In this document: in pieces, positions 19,512 through 28,274 of the stretch
Layout: the number at the start of each line of letters is the position of its first letter
Numbering within the stretch: the stretch's first letter is position 1
Source of the DNA: CAWIOX01 sp963837775
GTDB taxonomy: Bacteria; Pseudomonadota; Gammaproteobacteria; Burkholderiales; Burkholderiaceae_D
DNA: 64,000 bases
Assembly (NCBI GenBank): GCA_963837775.1
Contig: CAWIOX010000004.1
Location: forward strand, 1-64,000
Direction of reading: 5' to 3'
The notes under the pieces: model-generated
Database searches by the model: none
Told to the model about the DNA's origin: nothing
What the model saw: the letters and a program-made list of their open reading frames with translations, nothing else
Program-made: the position numbers and the translations under genes

Positions 19512-19529
19512 ATAATTACCGGTAATTAT
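19512..19529. promoter_or_regulatory. Perfect 18-bp palindrome in the lipoprotein leader
   Basis: ATAATTACC immediately followed by GGTAATTAT, with no spacer. It lies about 70 bp downstream of the predicted transcription start and 44 bp before the ATG. This is either an operator for a dimeric regulator or a processing site. Confidence 0.45.
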
Positions 19530-19573
19530 TCATCGCCAAATTTTGTTTTTATATAATAATTGAAGGAATATTC

Positions 19574-19831
19574 ATGAAAAAATCCCTGTTGATCGCATCC
19601 CTGTTGGCTATCGCTTTGGCTGCTTGCGGCAAAAAAGAAGAAGCTGCTGCTCCTGCACCAGCACCTGCTGTTGAAGCACCTGCTGCACCTGCAGCTGCCG
19701 CATCCGCTGCTGCTTCCGCTGCCGCCGATGCAGCTACTGCAGCAAGCGCTGCTGCTTCCGATGCAGCTACTGCAGCAAGCGCTGCTGTAGATGCTACTAA
19801 ATCTGCTGCTGACGCTGCTGCATCCAAGTAA
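19574..19831 (+). CDS. Small Ala-rich lipoprotein with 11-residue repeats
   Basis: An 85-residue protein with a lipoprotein signal (MKKSLLIASLLAIALAAC, acylated Cys at 18). A KKEE patch and a Pro/Ala linker (about 24-42) follow, then an almost pure Ala/Ser/Asp/Thr helix. Two 11-residue units (DAATAASAAAS and DAATAASAAVD) are encoded by nearly identical DNA starting at 19727 and 19760. The build is like short helical envelope lipoproteins that pack against or span to the peptidoglycan, but no Lpp homology is claimed. GAAGGA precedes the ATG. A strong promoter and terminator frame it as a single-gene, probably abundant, transcript. Confidence 0.85.
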   Translation: MKKSLLIASLLAIALAACGKKEEAAAPAPAPAVEAPAAPAAAASAAASAAADAATAASAAASDAATAASAAVDATKSAADAAASK

Positions 19832-19853
19832 TCATTGATTGCTTTTTAAAAAA

Positions 19854-19877
19854 ACCGACCTTCGGGTCGGTTTTTTT
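19854..19877 (+). terminator. Intrinsic terminator of the lipoprotein gene
   Basis: ACCGACC, loop TTCG, GGTCGGT, then T7. A stable UUCG-type hairpin 23 bp after the stop. Confidence 0.9.
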
Positions 19878-19935
19878 ATACGGCATAAACAAGACACAAT
19901 CTGCATCACAGCTAGCTTTATTGCGCCACCCCTAG

Positions 19936-20715
19936 TTAATCGCTCAGGGAGAACCAATTAAAGCCGCCCTTCTGACAAGCGATCCTCAATTCTGCCTCAT
20001 GCTTGCCCAATGCCCCACTCAATGCCGTCCGTGCAAGCTCGGGAGTATTGTTTTGCAGGCTAAGATGCGCCCCTACCACAAGCCGAAGGCGTGAACGATC
20101 AAGCGCCGACAAGATTTCAGCGGATGTGTCGTTCGACAAATGACCATAATCTCCGCCTATACGCTGCTTCAGCGAATATGGATAAATGGAATTATCAAGC
20201 AATGTCCGATCATGATTACACTCCAGCATGAGTGCATCGCAAGCATCCAGAGCACGCACAAGATGCGGCGTCGACCGACCCGCATCGGTAAGGACACCCA
20301 ATTTATGCACACCATCCGTTGCCGTGTACTGAACTGGCTCACGCGCATCGTGCGGCACCGTATAAGGGGAAAGCTGGAGATCACCAATAGCAAGTTGCTC
20401 GCCATCACGACAAAAATGGAAGGCAACGTCTTTGCACTTATGCCTGATCGCCTGAAAGGTACCGCAGGTCAGCCATACCGGGAGACGATAGCGTCTCGCC
20501 ATCATAAAAACGCCACCAACATGATCCTGATGCTCATGAGTAACAACAATGGCAGACAAATCAGAGGGAGTGACTCCGAGTCGCATGAGGCGAGATTCAG
20601 CTTCGCGCAGCCCAAAACCGCAATCCAGCATAACAGTCGTAGTAGTCACACCGGACGCAGCAGAGATCAGCAGTGAGTTCCCCTCACTGCCGCTGCCCAA
20701 GCTGGCGAATTTCAA
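19936..20715 (-). CDS. MBL-fold metallo-hydrolase, YycJ/WalJ-like
   Basis: A 259-residue metallo-beta-lactamase-fold hydrolase. The metal-binding motif HEHQDH lies at residues 60-65 (H60, H62, D64, H65); further ligands are probably in TDAGRSTPHLV and LECNHD. The start MKFASLGSGSEGNS is typical of the YycJ/WalJ group, annotated as phosphodiesterases or nucleases with poorly defined substrates. It follows bamC by 36 bp on the same strand and is likely in the dapA-bamC transcript. Confidence 0.88.
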   Translation of the reverse strand: MKFASLGSGSEGNSLLISAASGVTTTTVMLDCGFGLREAESRLMRLGVTPSDLSAIVVTHEHQDHVGGVFMMARRYRLPVWLTCGTFQAIRHKCKDVAFHFCRDGEQLAIGDLQLSPYTVPHDAREPVQYTATDGVHKLGVLTDAGRSTPHLVRALDACDALMLECNHDRTLLDNSIYPYSLKQRIGGDYGHLSNDTSAEILSALDRSRLRLVVGAHLSLQNNTPELARTALSGALGKHEAELRIACQKGGFNWFSLSD

Positions 20716-20751
20716 AAAAACGCTTTAGGAATCAAGCGCATGCATTCAGAC

Positions 20752-21928
20752 TTATTTCAGTTGATCAGTCAGCAGAGACAGGATTTTATCTGCGGTCGAC
20801 GATAACTCAAGGCCACCCTTATCATTCAGCACAACGACACGACTTGCATCAGCAGCACTCTTGACTGAAACTTGATAACGCTGCGCTGTTTTTGCCTTAT
20901 CAGCGGACGAAAATAGCTTTGACAATATCCCCTTGTCAGCGGAGGTCTTGTTGTTGGCATCCAAATCCTGATCAACATAGCGCACAAAATACAGCCCCTG
21001 CGCACGATCTCGATCCTCTACCGTGAAGCCTACACGATCCAAGGCCAGACCAACCCGACGCCAAGCTCGGTCGAAGCCTTCATCAACCTCCACATACTTG
21101 CCATTTTCATTTTTGACCAACTTAGCCTTCGCCTGGACTGGCGCAACATTGCTCACAGCCACCTTTGCACGTTCGGCCTCAACTCCAAAACGTACCATCA
21201 GACGCGACAGAAAGTCCGCCTCAAGCTCAGGATCAGCAGGACGCGGCGTCCACACAGTTGAATCTTTATGTTGCCCAGTAACAACCTCTTGCGCTCCACG
21301 ATGACTAATGTAAATCTCGGTCATACCATCTGCCCTGCGCTCCAGACGAGTGCGAAATTTGTCGCGCTCACCGGTTGAGTACAGTCCATCCAACACTTTT
21401 CCAAGCGTATTACGAATGATATCCTGAGGAATTTTTGCGCGATTCTCGGCCCAATCAGTTTCCATCACCCCTGTCTCTGCAGATTCGACATTAATCAGAA
21501 ATCCCGACTCCTGCCAAAAATCCTTGATCTGCGGCCACAACGCTTCTGGTGTTTGCTTGACAAGCAACCAACGCTGATTGCCTGAGCGCTCGACACTGAC
21601 AGTCTGTATCGATTTGGGTGCCACCGCTGCGGCGACCACATCAGAACGGGCGCCTTGCTGCAGAGCTGTAGCCAGATGCAGTTGCAGTGCCGCGATTGCT
21701 CACATCCGGAATGACATAACGATTATCACGCTGCAACTGGGTCAGATCAGGCGGAATCTCAAGCGATGAAGTCGGCGCTTTCCCTGCACTTTTATAGTCG
21801 ATCTTATCGGAATCCAGCATCGAACCAAGAGAACTGCATCCAGTCAAGCCGGCCAGCGCCAAGCCATAAACCAGGCTACGTTGGGCAATACTGCTATGAA
21901 TCATAGGTAAGTTCTTACGAATAGTCAT
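20752..21928 (-). CDS. bamC: Outer membrane assembly lipoprotein BamC (frameshifted in this sequence)
   Basis: A lipoprotein of the BAM complex that inserts outer-membrane proteins. The signal peptide ends with lipobox LTGC after SLVYGLALAG. The conserved unstructured segment (DYKSAGKAPTSSLEIPPDL, RYVIPD) follows, then two helix-grip domains. The frame breaks once near 21662; deleting one base joins YSS to QQGARSDVVAAAVAP and gives 392 codons. Start ATG at 21928 or 21904. It lies directly downstream of dapA, the classic dapA-nlpB arrangement, which supports the assignment despite low conservation of BamC proteins. Confidence 0.85.
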
Positions 21929-22005
21929 GTCTTTACTGGATGAGAAACGGCGAAGTTTAGTGTCGGGACACACGAAGAGTGTTCCCGGCGAAATTCAAAC
22001 AAGCT

Positions 22006-22884
22006 TTATTGCAGCACACCGGACTCGCGCAGTGCAGCCCGGACCACGTCATGATATTGCGCAGAGAGCGGCACCAAAGGCAAACGGATACCGGCTGGAA
22101 TCAGCCCCATCGCTGTCATTGCCCACTTAACCGGCAATGGATTCGGCTCTACGAAAAGTTTATTGTGCAATGGCAATAAGCGGTTATTGATCTTGACCGC
22201 TTCGGCGATATTGCCGGCACATGCTGCTACGCACAACTCATGCATCGCACGCGGTGCAATATTGGCTGTTACCGAGATATTACCTTTGCCACCGCAGAAC
22301 ATTAGAGCCATTGCAGTTGCATCATCTCCTGAGTAGACAGCAAAAGATTCAGGTGCCAGACGAATGAGATCAGTGCCACGTGCGATATTGCCGGTGGCAT
22401 CCTTGACGCCAATGATACCCGGCACTTGCGCCAGACGCAGAATGGTTGCGTTGTCCATATCTGCGACCGTACGGCCCGGAACATTGTACAAAATCACAGG
22501 CAGCTCTACTGACTCCGCAATTTTCCTGAAGTGCTGGTACATCCCTTCCTGAGTCGGACGGTTGTAGTAGGGCACTACCAGCAGGGACGCATCAGCGCCG
22601 ACTTGTTTCGCGTAAGACGTGAGCGCAATCGCCTCAGAAGTTGAATTGCCACCGGTTCCGGCAATGATCGGGATACGTTTGTTTGTATGCTCGACGGCCA
22701 CCTTGATCAACTCACAATGTTCTTCGACCGAAACGGTCGGTGATTCGCCGGTGGTGCCAACGATGACTATGCCATCAGTGCCTTCGGCGATGTGCCAGTC
22801 AATCAGTTTGCGCAGGCCAGGCAAGTCGAGACTGCCATCTGCGTGCATGGGGGTGACGATTGCTACTAAGCTGCCCTGGATCAT
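22006..22884 (-). CDS. dapA: 4-hydroxy-tetrahydrodipicolinate synthase
   Basis: Condenses pyruvate with aspartate semialdehyde, the entry to lysine and diaminopimelate synthesis. It is a 292-residue TIM barrel, uninterrupted. Motifs: GTTGESPTV near residue 45, the catalytic tyrosine in VPYYNRPTQEG and LYNVPGRT, and the Schiff-base lysine in GVKDATGN. It is first in a probable dapA-bamC-hydrolase transcription unit on the minus strand. Confidence 0.96.
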   Translation of the reverse strand: MIQGSLVAIVTPMHADGSLDLPGLRKLIDWHIAEGTDGIVIVGTTGESPTVSVEEHCELIKVAVEHTNKRIPIIAGTGGNSTSEAIALTSYAKQVGADASLLVVPYYNRPTQEGMYQHFRKIAESVELPVILYNVPGRTVADMDNATILRLAQVPGIIGVKDATGNIARGTDLIRLAPESFAVYSGDDATAMALMFCGGKGNISVTANIAPRAMHELCVAACAGNIAEAVKINNRLLPLHNKLFVEPNPLPVKWAMTAMGLIPAGIRLPLVPLSAQYHDVVRAALRESGVLQ

Positions 22885-22972
22885 ATTGACTCTTTATTCG
22901 CGCGGTGAAATTTAAAGGATTGATTGTAGCGGATAGCCGTGCCCGTGGGGCGATCTTGAACGGCATATGCTA

Positions 22973-23563
22973 TCAAAACAACTTGGAATTTGCAGAAGTA
23001 AATGTATCGGCGGCTTTGATCACGCATATCCTTTGCACCATTGCTGGCTTTGGCGTAGCGACATAACCATCTTCATATGCCACTATGCGCAGTGAAAATT
23101 CCTGGTGGATGTACAGCAAGCCCAGCAATTCACCCGGCGCCAGCAAAAAATCCGGATTGGCCGGCCTGCCATACTGCGCATTGCCGATCGCAAATGTTTC
23201 GTAAATCAACACACCTTGCGGAGCCAGACCGGCAAGCATGCACCGAAACAAGGGCCGATGGAGGTAATTAGTCACCACGATCCCGGAAAAACGGTTGGCG
23301 GCAAAAGGCCAGCTCAGCGCGTCACCATCACCTTCCAGATCTGCTTGCAATGTCGCAATGCCCGCTCCCGCCGCATTTGCCAGCGCATTAGGATCGCGAT
23401 CAAGTGCCAGCACCGGATGACCCAAACCAGCAAGCAAGCGCGCGTGACGTCCGTTGCCACACGCCAAATCCAGCACTTCGCCCGCGGGGATCAGCGGGGC
23501 AAAGCGCCTGACCCACTCCGACGGCGCATCCGGTTGTGACTGCAAAGTCAATGCGGACATCAT
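22973..23563 (-). CDS. Class I SAM-dependent methyltransferase
   Basis: A 196-residue protein with a Rossmann methyltransferase core. Motif I is VLDLACGNGRHARLLA (about 31-45), the acidic ribose-binding loop is ALDRDPNAL, and motif IV is SGIVVTNYLHRPLF. It resembles the TehB/UbiE-like small-molecule group, but the substrate is not recognisable. It lies between trpS and dapA in the minus-strand series, 11 bp from trpS, so it is probably in the same transcript. Confidence 0.85.
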   Translation of the reverse strand: MMSALTLQSQPDAPSEWVRRFAPLIPAGEVLDLACGNGRHARLLAGLGHPVLALDRDPNALANAAGAGIATLQADLEGDGDALSWPFAANRFSGIVVTNYLHRPLFRCMLAGLAPQGVLIYETFAIGNAQYGRPANPDFLLAPGELLGLLYIHQEFSLRIVAYEDGYVATPKPAMVQRICVIKAADTFTSANSKLF

Positions 23564-23573
23564 GCTGATAAGG

Positions 23574-24776
23574 TTAGTTGTAATTTAAACCCATCGCTTC
23601 ACGCACATCACGCATCGTCTCCTGCGCCAGTTTGCGGGCCTTGTCGCAACCATCAGCGATGATGGCACGCACCAGAGATGGGTCGTCCAGATATTGCTGC
23701 GCACGTTCGCGCATCGGCTCCTGCTCCTTCAATACAGCATCGATCACAGGCTGCTTGCACTCAATGCAGCCGATACCGGCGGAGGTGCAGCCTTTGGTAA
23801 CCCACTCCCTGACACTATCATCGGAATAGACCTGATGCAACTGCCATACCGGACATTTAGCGGGATCGCCGGGATCGGTCCGACGAATACGAGCCGGATC
23901 GGTCGGCATGGTGCGAATTTTTTTAATGACCGATTCTTTGTCCTCACGCAAGGCAATTGAATTGCCATAACTCTTGGACATTTTTTGCCCATCCAGACCT
24001 ACTAAACGCGATGATTCGGTCAAACGTGCTTGCGGTTCGACCAGAATCAGCTTGCGACTGCCTTCCAAGTAACCGAACAGTCGTTCACGGTCGATCATCG
24101 ACAAATTTTGCGCATCATCGAGCATCGCCTTGGCTTGCTCCAGAGCATCTTCCTTGCCCTCTTGCTGAAATTCGGTACGCAATTCATTGTAGAGCTTGGC
24201 ACGTTTGCTACCCAGCTTCTTGACCGCTTCCTGTGCCTTTTCCTCGAAACCCTTCTCCTTGCCGTACAGATGATTGAAACGGCGCGCAACTTCGCGCGTT
24301 ATTTCGACGTGCGGTATCTGATCTTCGCCAACCGGCACCTGCGTGGCACGATAAATAAGCACGTCGGCAGCCATCAGCAATGGATAGCCGAGAAAGCCAT
24401 AAGTGGTGAGGTCCTTGTGCGACAGCTTTTCGATCTGATCCTTGTAGGTCGGCACACGCTCAAGCCAGCCGAGCGGCGTCGCCATTGAAAGCAACAGATG
24501 CAACTCAGCGTGCTCTGGCACTCTGGACTGGATAAATAATGTCGCCTGCGATGGATCCACACCTGCAGCCAGCCAGTCAATCAGCATATCCCAAGTGCTG
24601 CCTTCAATGACCGATGGATCATCATAATGCGTAGTCAGCGCATGCCAGTCCGCCACAAAGAATAGGCATGGCAACTCAGCCTGCATCTTTATCCAGTTTT
24701 TTAGGGCGCCATGGTAGTGGCCAAGATGCAATGCGCCTGTTGGGCGCATGCCGGAGACAACGCGATCGGGATACAT
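23574..24776 (-). CDS. trpS: Tryptophanyl-tRNA synthetase
   Basis: Charges tRNA-Trp; class I synthetase. The HIGH-type motif is LHLGHYHG near residues 16-23, and the KMSKS motif is GQKMSKSYGNS. YRATQVPVGEDQIPHVEITRE and the C-terminal CIGCIECKQPV are also characteristic. The length of 400 residues is that of the longer betaproteobacterial form. The frame is intact. It sits 11 bp downstream of a site-2 protease gene. Confidence 0.96.
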   Translation of the reverse strand: MYPDRVVSGMRPTGALHLGHYHGALKNWIKMQAELPCLFFVADWHALTTHYDDPSVIEGSTWDMLIDWLAAGVDPSQATLFIQSRVPEHAELHLLLSMATPLGWLERVPTYKDQIEKLSHKDLTTYGFLGYPLLMAADVLIYRATQVPVGEDQIPHVEITREVARRFNHLYGKEKGFEEKAQEAVKKLGSKRAKLYNELRTEFQQEGKEDALEQAKAMLDDAQNLSMIDRERLFGYLEGSRKLILVEPQARLTESSRLVGLDGQKMSKSYGNSIALREDKESVIKKIRTMPTDPARIRRTDPGDPAKCPVWQLHQVYSDDSVREWVTKGCTSAGIGCIECKQPVIDAVLKEQEPMRERAQQYLDDPSLVRAIIADGCDKARKLAQETMRDVREAMGLNYN

Positions 24777-24786
24777 AGTCAGTCTA

Positions 24787-25446
24787 TCAGTTCAGAAAAA
24801 TGGTCAAAGGGGAAACCAGCAGGCGCAATGCAGCAATAGCCACAAACATGACCGGCATCAGCCAAAAATGAAGCACTTTCAACATCACCAACGCCATTAC
24901 GATGAAAAAGCCGTAAGGTTCAATCTGTGCAAATTTGTATGCATATTTGTGCGGCAACATGCTGGTCAGAACGCGACCGCCATCCAGCGGCGGGATCGGA
25001 AACAGGTTAAAGGCAAACATCACCAGATTCACCAGCACGCCGGCCTCAGCCATCCGCGCAAAAAAAACCTCATCAACCTGAGCGACTCCGACCAGGATGG
25101 AGAAAATCATCCACAGCAGCGCCATCAGAAAATTGGCGGCTGGACCAGCCAAAGCCACCCACGCCATATCCCGCTTGGGCTTGCGCAAACGACCGAAATC
25201 AATCGGGACCGGCTTGGCATAACCGAACAAAAAGGCGCCGCTGGTTGCAAAATACAGCAACACCGGTATCAGGATCGTACCAAATGGATCTATGTGCCGG
25301 ATCGGATTCAAGCTCATGCGGCCCATCTGATATGCGGTCGTATCGCCGAAATACTTGGCTGCATAGGCGTGCGCCGCTTCGTGCAAGGTAATCGCGAATA
25401 ATACGGGCAAGGCATATACCGCAACGGTTTGAATAAGATCGTTCAT
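24787..25446 (-). CDS. Site-2 protease family membrane protein (M50)
   Basis: A 219-residue intramembrane zinc metalloprotease-like protein with about five to six hydrophobic segments. The zinc motif HEAAH is at residues 22-26 inside the first segment, and the second ligand region is NLFPIPPLDGGRVL near 145-160. RMSLNPIRHIDPFGT is typical of the YwhC/FtsH-like small group. The substrate is unknown. Its place next to trpS and the Sua5/YciO gene is a common Burkholderiales arrangement. Confidence 0.9.
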   Translation of the reverse strand: MNDLIQTVAVYALPVLFAITLHEAAHAYAAKYFGDTTAYQMGRMSLNPIRHIDPFGTILIPVLLYFATSGAFLFGYAKPVPIDFGRLRKPKRDMAWVALAGPAANFLMALLWMIFSILVGVAQVDEVFFARMAEAGVLVNLVMFAFNLFPIPPLDGGRVLTSMLPHKYAYKFAQIEPYGFFIVMALVMLKVLHFWLMPVMFVAIAALRLLVSPLTIFLN

Positions 25447-25564
25447 GGGGGAATTCTAACAGAGGGCTTATTAAGCGCTGATTGGATTGCAGCGCAAGTC
25501 AGGCGGCAATTTCCGGAAAAACAGTCAAATCCACCCGAAAAGTGCTTACAATAAATTTAATATA

Positions 25565-25640
25565 GGGAGTATATATAAAAATACATGCGTTGCCGCACAA
25601 ATAATAAGCGCACTAAAAATATACATAGTGGAGTATCAGA
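25565..25640 (+). repeat. Dispersed intergenic repeat, copy 4
   Basis: GGGAGTATATATAAAAATA, the core TTGCCGCACAAATAATAAG, then AAATATACATAGTGGAGTAT. It belongs to the same subfamily as copies 1 and 7 and lies 17 bp from the stop of the opposite-strand Sua5/YciO gene. Confidence 0.65.
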
Positions 25641-25657
25641 ACAATGACCACGCCCTA

Positions 25658-26281
25658 TCACAAGCCAAATGCTGTCGCGTCACCCCTGCCCTGGCGCACC
25701 AAAACCGGCAAGTCATCAGTCAGATCTATTACGGTGGTTGGCTCCAGGCTGCAAGCCCCTCCATCAATCACCAGATCCAATTGCCGCGCCAGTTGCTCCC
25801 GAATCTCTTCCGGATCAGTTAGCGCCGCCTCAGCATTCGGCAAGATCAGCGTCGTGCCGATCAGCGGTTGCGCCAATTCTTCCAGCAATGCGTGAGCAAT
25901 GCGGTTTTCTGGCACACGCAAGCCGATCGTCTTGCGTGAAGGATGACTCAAACGGCGCGGCACCTCCTTGGTCGCTTCCAGGATAAAGGTGTACGGGCCA
26001 GGCGTAGCCGCCTTTAACAGCCTGAACTGCTTGTTATCAACCCGCGCATAGACCGCAATTTCACTCAGGTCGCGGCACAGCAAGGTCAAATGATGTTTTT
26101 CATCCACTCCGCGCAAGCGCCGCAAGCGCTCCACGGCGGCCTTATCATCCAGATGGCAGACCAGTGCATAACAAGAATCAGTAGGCAACGCAACAATGCC
26201 GCCGGCGTGAATGATTTGCGCCGCTTGCTTGATCAGGCGCCCTTGTGGATTATCAGGATGAATTTGAAAGAATTGACTCAT
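25658..26281 (-). CDS. Sua5/YciO/YrdC family protein
   Basis: A 207-residue protein of the YrdC fold. The nucleotide/bicarbonate-binding start GGIVALPTDSCYALVCHLDD, KHHLTLLCRDLSEIAVYA, GPYTFILEATKEVPRRL, RKTIGLRVPEN and the PL-G-T-L segment are present. TsaC/Sua5 members make threonylcarbamoyl-AMP for the t6A modification of tRNA. The YciO branch, which this start (MSQFFQIHPDNP) resembles, is less well defined, so I do not assign tsaC. I chose the ATG at 26281. Confidence 0.88.
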   Translation of the reverse strand: MSQFFQIHPDNPQGRLIKQAAQIIHAGGIVALPTDSCYALVCHLDDKAAVERLRRLRGVDEKHHLTLLCRDLSEIAVYARVDNKQFRLLKAATPGPYTFILEATKEVPRRLSHPSRKTIGLRVPENRIAHALLEELAQPLIGTTLILPNAEAALTDPEEIREQLARQLDLVIDGGACSLEPTTVIDLTDDLPVLVRQGRGDATAFGL

Positions 26282-26352
26282 GAATGCAAGCAACGGCCGC
26301 CCATAAGGCGACCGTTGCTCCGAATTAAATGGGGTTTAAAAAGACCACGTGA

Positions 26353-27231
26353 TTATTTGGCACTGCGCAAGGCTGCAATACGCTGCTCAATCGGCGGATG
26401 GGTGGAAAACAGTGCCGAAATACCGGGCTTGTCGCTGATGCCGGAGGCTGCCATCGATTTTGGCAATTCTCCCGGTTCAAGGCCGCCCAGGCGGGCCAGC
26501 GCATGAATCATCGGCTGACCGCTGCCCAGCAATTTGGCCGATCCCGCATCGGCACGGAATTCCCTCTGGCGAGAAAACCATGCAACGATGATCGATGCCA
26601 GCAAACCGAACAGCATCTCGCAAACGAAAACGGTTGCCATGTAGCCGATGCCAGGACCGCGATTATCGTTGTTATTGCGAAACACCGCCTTGTCGATTGC
26701 ATAACCGACCACGCGCGCCAGGAACACCACGAAGGTATTGACCACCCCCTGTATCAGCGTCATGGTGACCATATCGCCGTTGGCAACGTGGGCAATTTCA
26801 TGACCCAGAACAGCCTCCACTTCATCCTTATTCATACTCTCCAGCAAACCCGTTGATACTGCGACCAACGCGGAATTCTTGAATGCGCCGGTAGCAAAGG
26901 CATTGGCCTCGCCTTCATAGACAGCTACCTCAGGCATTGCAATACCGGCACGTCCAGCCAGCCGGCGCACGGTATCGACCAGCCATAACTCGGTCGACGA
27001 AGACGGCGCATCGATCACGCGCGCACCGGTTGACCATTTCGCCATCGGCTTGCTGATCAATAAGGAAAAAATAGCCCCGGTGAATCCAACCACCAGCGAA
27101 AACACCATCAAGGTACCCAAATTCAAGCCGCTGCCCGAGAGGTAACGGTTCACCCCAAGCAGAGACAAAACCAACGACATCACCAGCATCACGGCAAGAT
27201 TTGTTGCCAAGAACAGGACTATACGTTTCAT
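26353..27231 (-). CDS. htpX: Membrane protease HtpX
   Basis: Inner-membrane zinc metalloprotease (M48) for quality control of membrane proteins under stress. The zinc motif is HEIAH at 144-148 (VLGHEIAHVANGD). Two N-terminal segments (about 5-25, 38-60) and two central segments (about 155-180, 190-215) are membrane-spanning. The C-terminal glutamate ligand region is EFRADAGSAKLLG, and the end FSTHPPIEQRIAALR is typical. It lies between rnm and the Sua5/YciO gene, which are often direct neighbours in related genomes (recalled, not checked). Confidence 0.95.
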   Translation of the reverse strand: MKRIVLFLATNLAVMLVMSLVLSLLGVNRYLSGSGLNLGTLMVFSLVVGFTGAIFSLLISKPMAKWSTGARVIDAPSSSTELWLVDTVRRLAGRAGIAMPEVAVYEGEANAFATGAFKNSALVAVSTGLLESMNKDEVEAVLGHEIAHVANGDMVTMTLIQGVVNTFVVFLARVVGYAIDKAVFRNNNDNRGPGIGYMATVFVCEMLFGLLASIIVAWFSRQREFRADAGSAKLLGSGQPMIHALARLGGLEPGELPKSMAASGISDKPGISALFSTHPPIEQRIAALRSAK

Positions 27232-27353
27232 TCAGAGACCTCTAATGGTTATAACCATGCTGTAGATAAGGCTATCACGCGAACAATTCAAGATAGTCAA
27301 CACTAGAATTTCAAGCAGGCAACAGCAATACACAGTAGAAAATTGAGCTGATA

Positions 27354-28184
27354 TCAGAACCAATCGTGCCAGACCGGCTGCACATTGGAGGGCAACGACG
27401 GCAACATGCCCAGATCGACCCGCGACTCCCCGGGGCCGTGAAAATCCGATCCGCGCGAGGCCAGGAAACCATAGGCGTTCGCCACCTTTGCGTAGTATTC
27501 GTATTGATCCACAGAATGACTGCCGGTAACGACCTCGATCGCAGTGCCACCCAATTGCTTGAATTCATCAAACAGTACGCCAAACGCAAGGTCGCTATAC
27601 TTGTAACGCCCCGGGTGCGCGATGATCGCGATACCACCCGCTCCGCGAATCCAGCCCACGGCCTCCGTCAGCGTGGCCCAGCGATGCGGCACGAAACCGG
27701 GCTTGCCTTCGACTAGAAAATGCCGGAACACCTCGCTGATATTTGGCTGCACACCCAATTCAATAATGTAACGAGCGAAGTGGGTGCGGGAAATAAGATC
27801 AGGATTGCCGACATATTTGAGCGCACCCTGATAGGCATCGGGAATGCCATGTGCAGCCAGTTGCGCGGCAATATCGCGGGCGCGTCGCTCACGCCCGTTG
27901 CGGGTTGCCGCCAGGCCGTTCACCAGAACGGCATTGGTTTCATCTATCTGCAAACCGACGATATGCACCGTCTCGCCAGCCCAGGTGATCGAAATCTCCA
28001 CGCCCGGCACATAATGCATGCCCAGATCCGTCGCTGCAGCACGGGCTGCAGCGATGCCATCGACCTCATCATGATCAGTCAAAGCCCAGACCGCAACGCC
28101 GTTCGCTTTGGCTCGCGCGGCCAGTTGCAGCGGCGTCAATACGCCATCGGAGACATTGGAGTGGCAATGGAGATCAACATTCAT
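27354..28184 (-). CDS. rnm: PHP-domain phosphoesterase, RNase AM/YciV family
   Basis: A PHP-fold metal phosphoesterase of about 276 residues. Metal motifs are DLHCHSNVSDG at the N-terminus, ALTDHDEVDGI, GVEIS, IAHPGRYK and GSDFHGPGE. The E. coli YciV (RNase AM) group degrades RNA 5'-3' and hydrolyses 3',5'-nucleoside bisphosphates. I chose the ATG at 28184 (MNVDLHCHS), because the motif usually starts the family; in-frame ATGs at 28205 and 28202 are alternatives. Confidence 0.85.
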   Translation of the reverse strand: MNVDLHCHSNVSDGVLTPLQLAARAKANGVAVWALTDHDEVDGIAAARAAATDLGMHYVPGVEISITWAGETVHIVGLQIDETNAVLVNGLAATRNGRERRARDIAAQLAAHGIPDAYQGALKYVGNPDLISRTHFARYIIELGVQPNISEVFRHFLVEGKPGFVPHRWATLTEAVGWIRGAGGIAIIAHPGRYKYSDLAFGVLFDEFKQLGGTAIEVVTGSHSVDQYEYYAKVANAYGFLASRGSDFHGPGESRVDLGMLPSLPSNVQPVWHDWF

Positions 28185-28274
28185 CAGGTGCGCTTGAGAC
28201 ATCATCGGTAACTTGTAAAGGGGTTCGATGATTGTACCCTGCCTTATGCCCCCATGCTGCGATCGCACATGACA

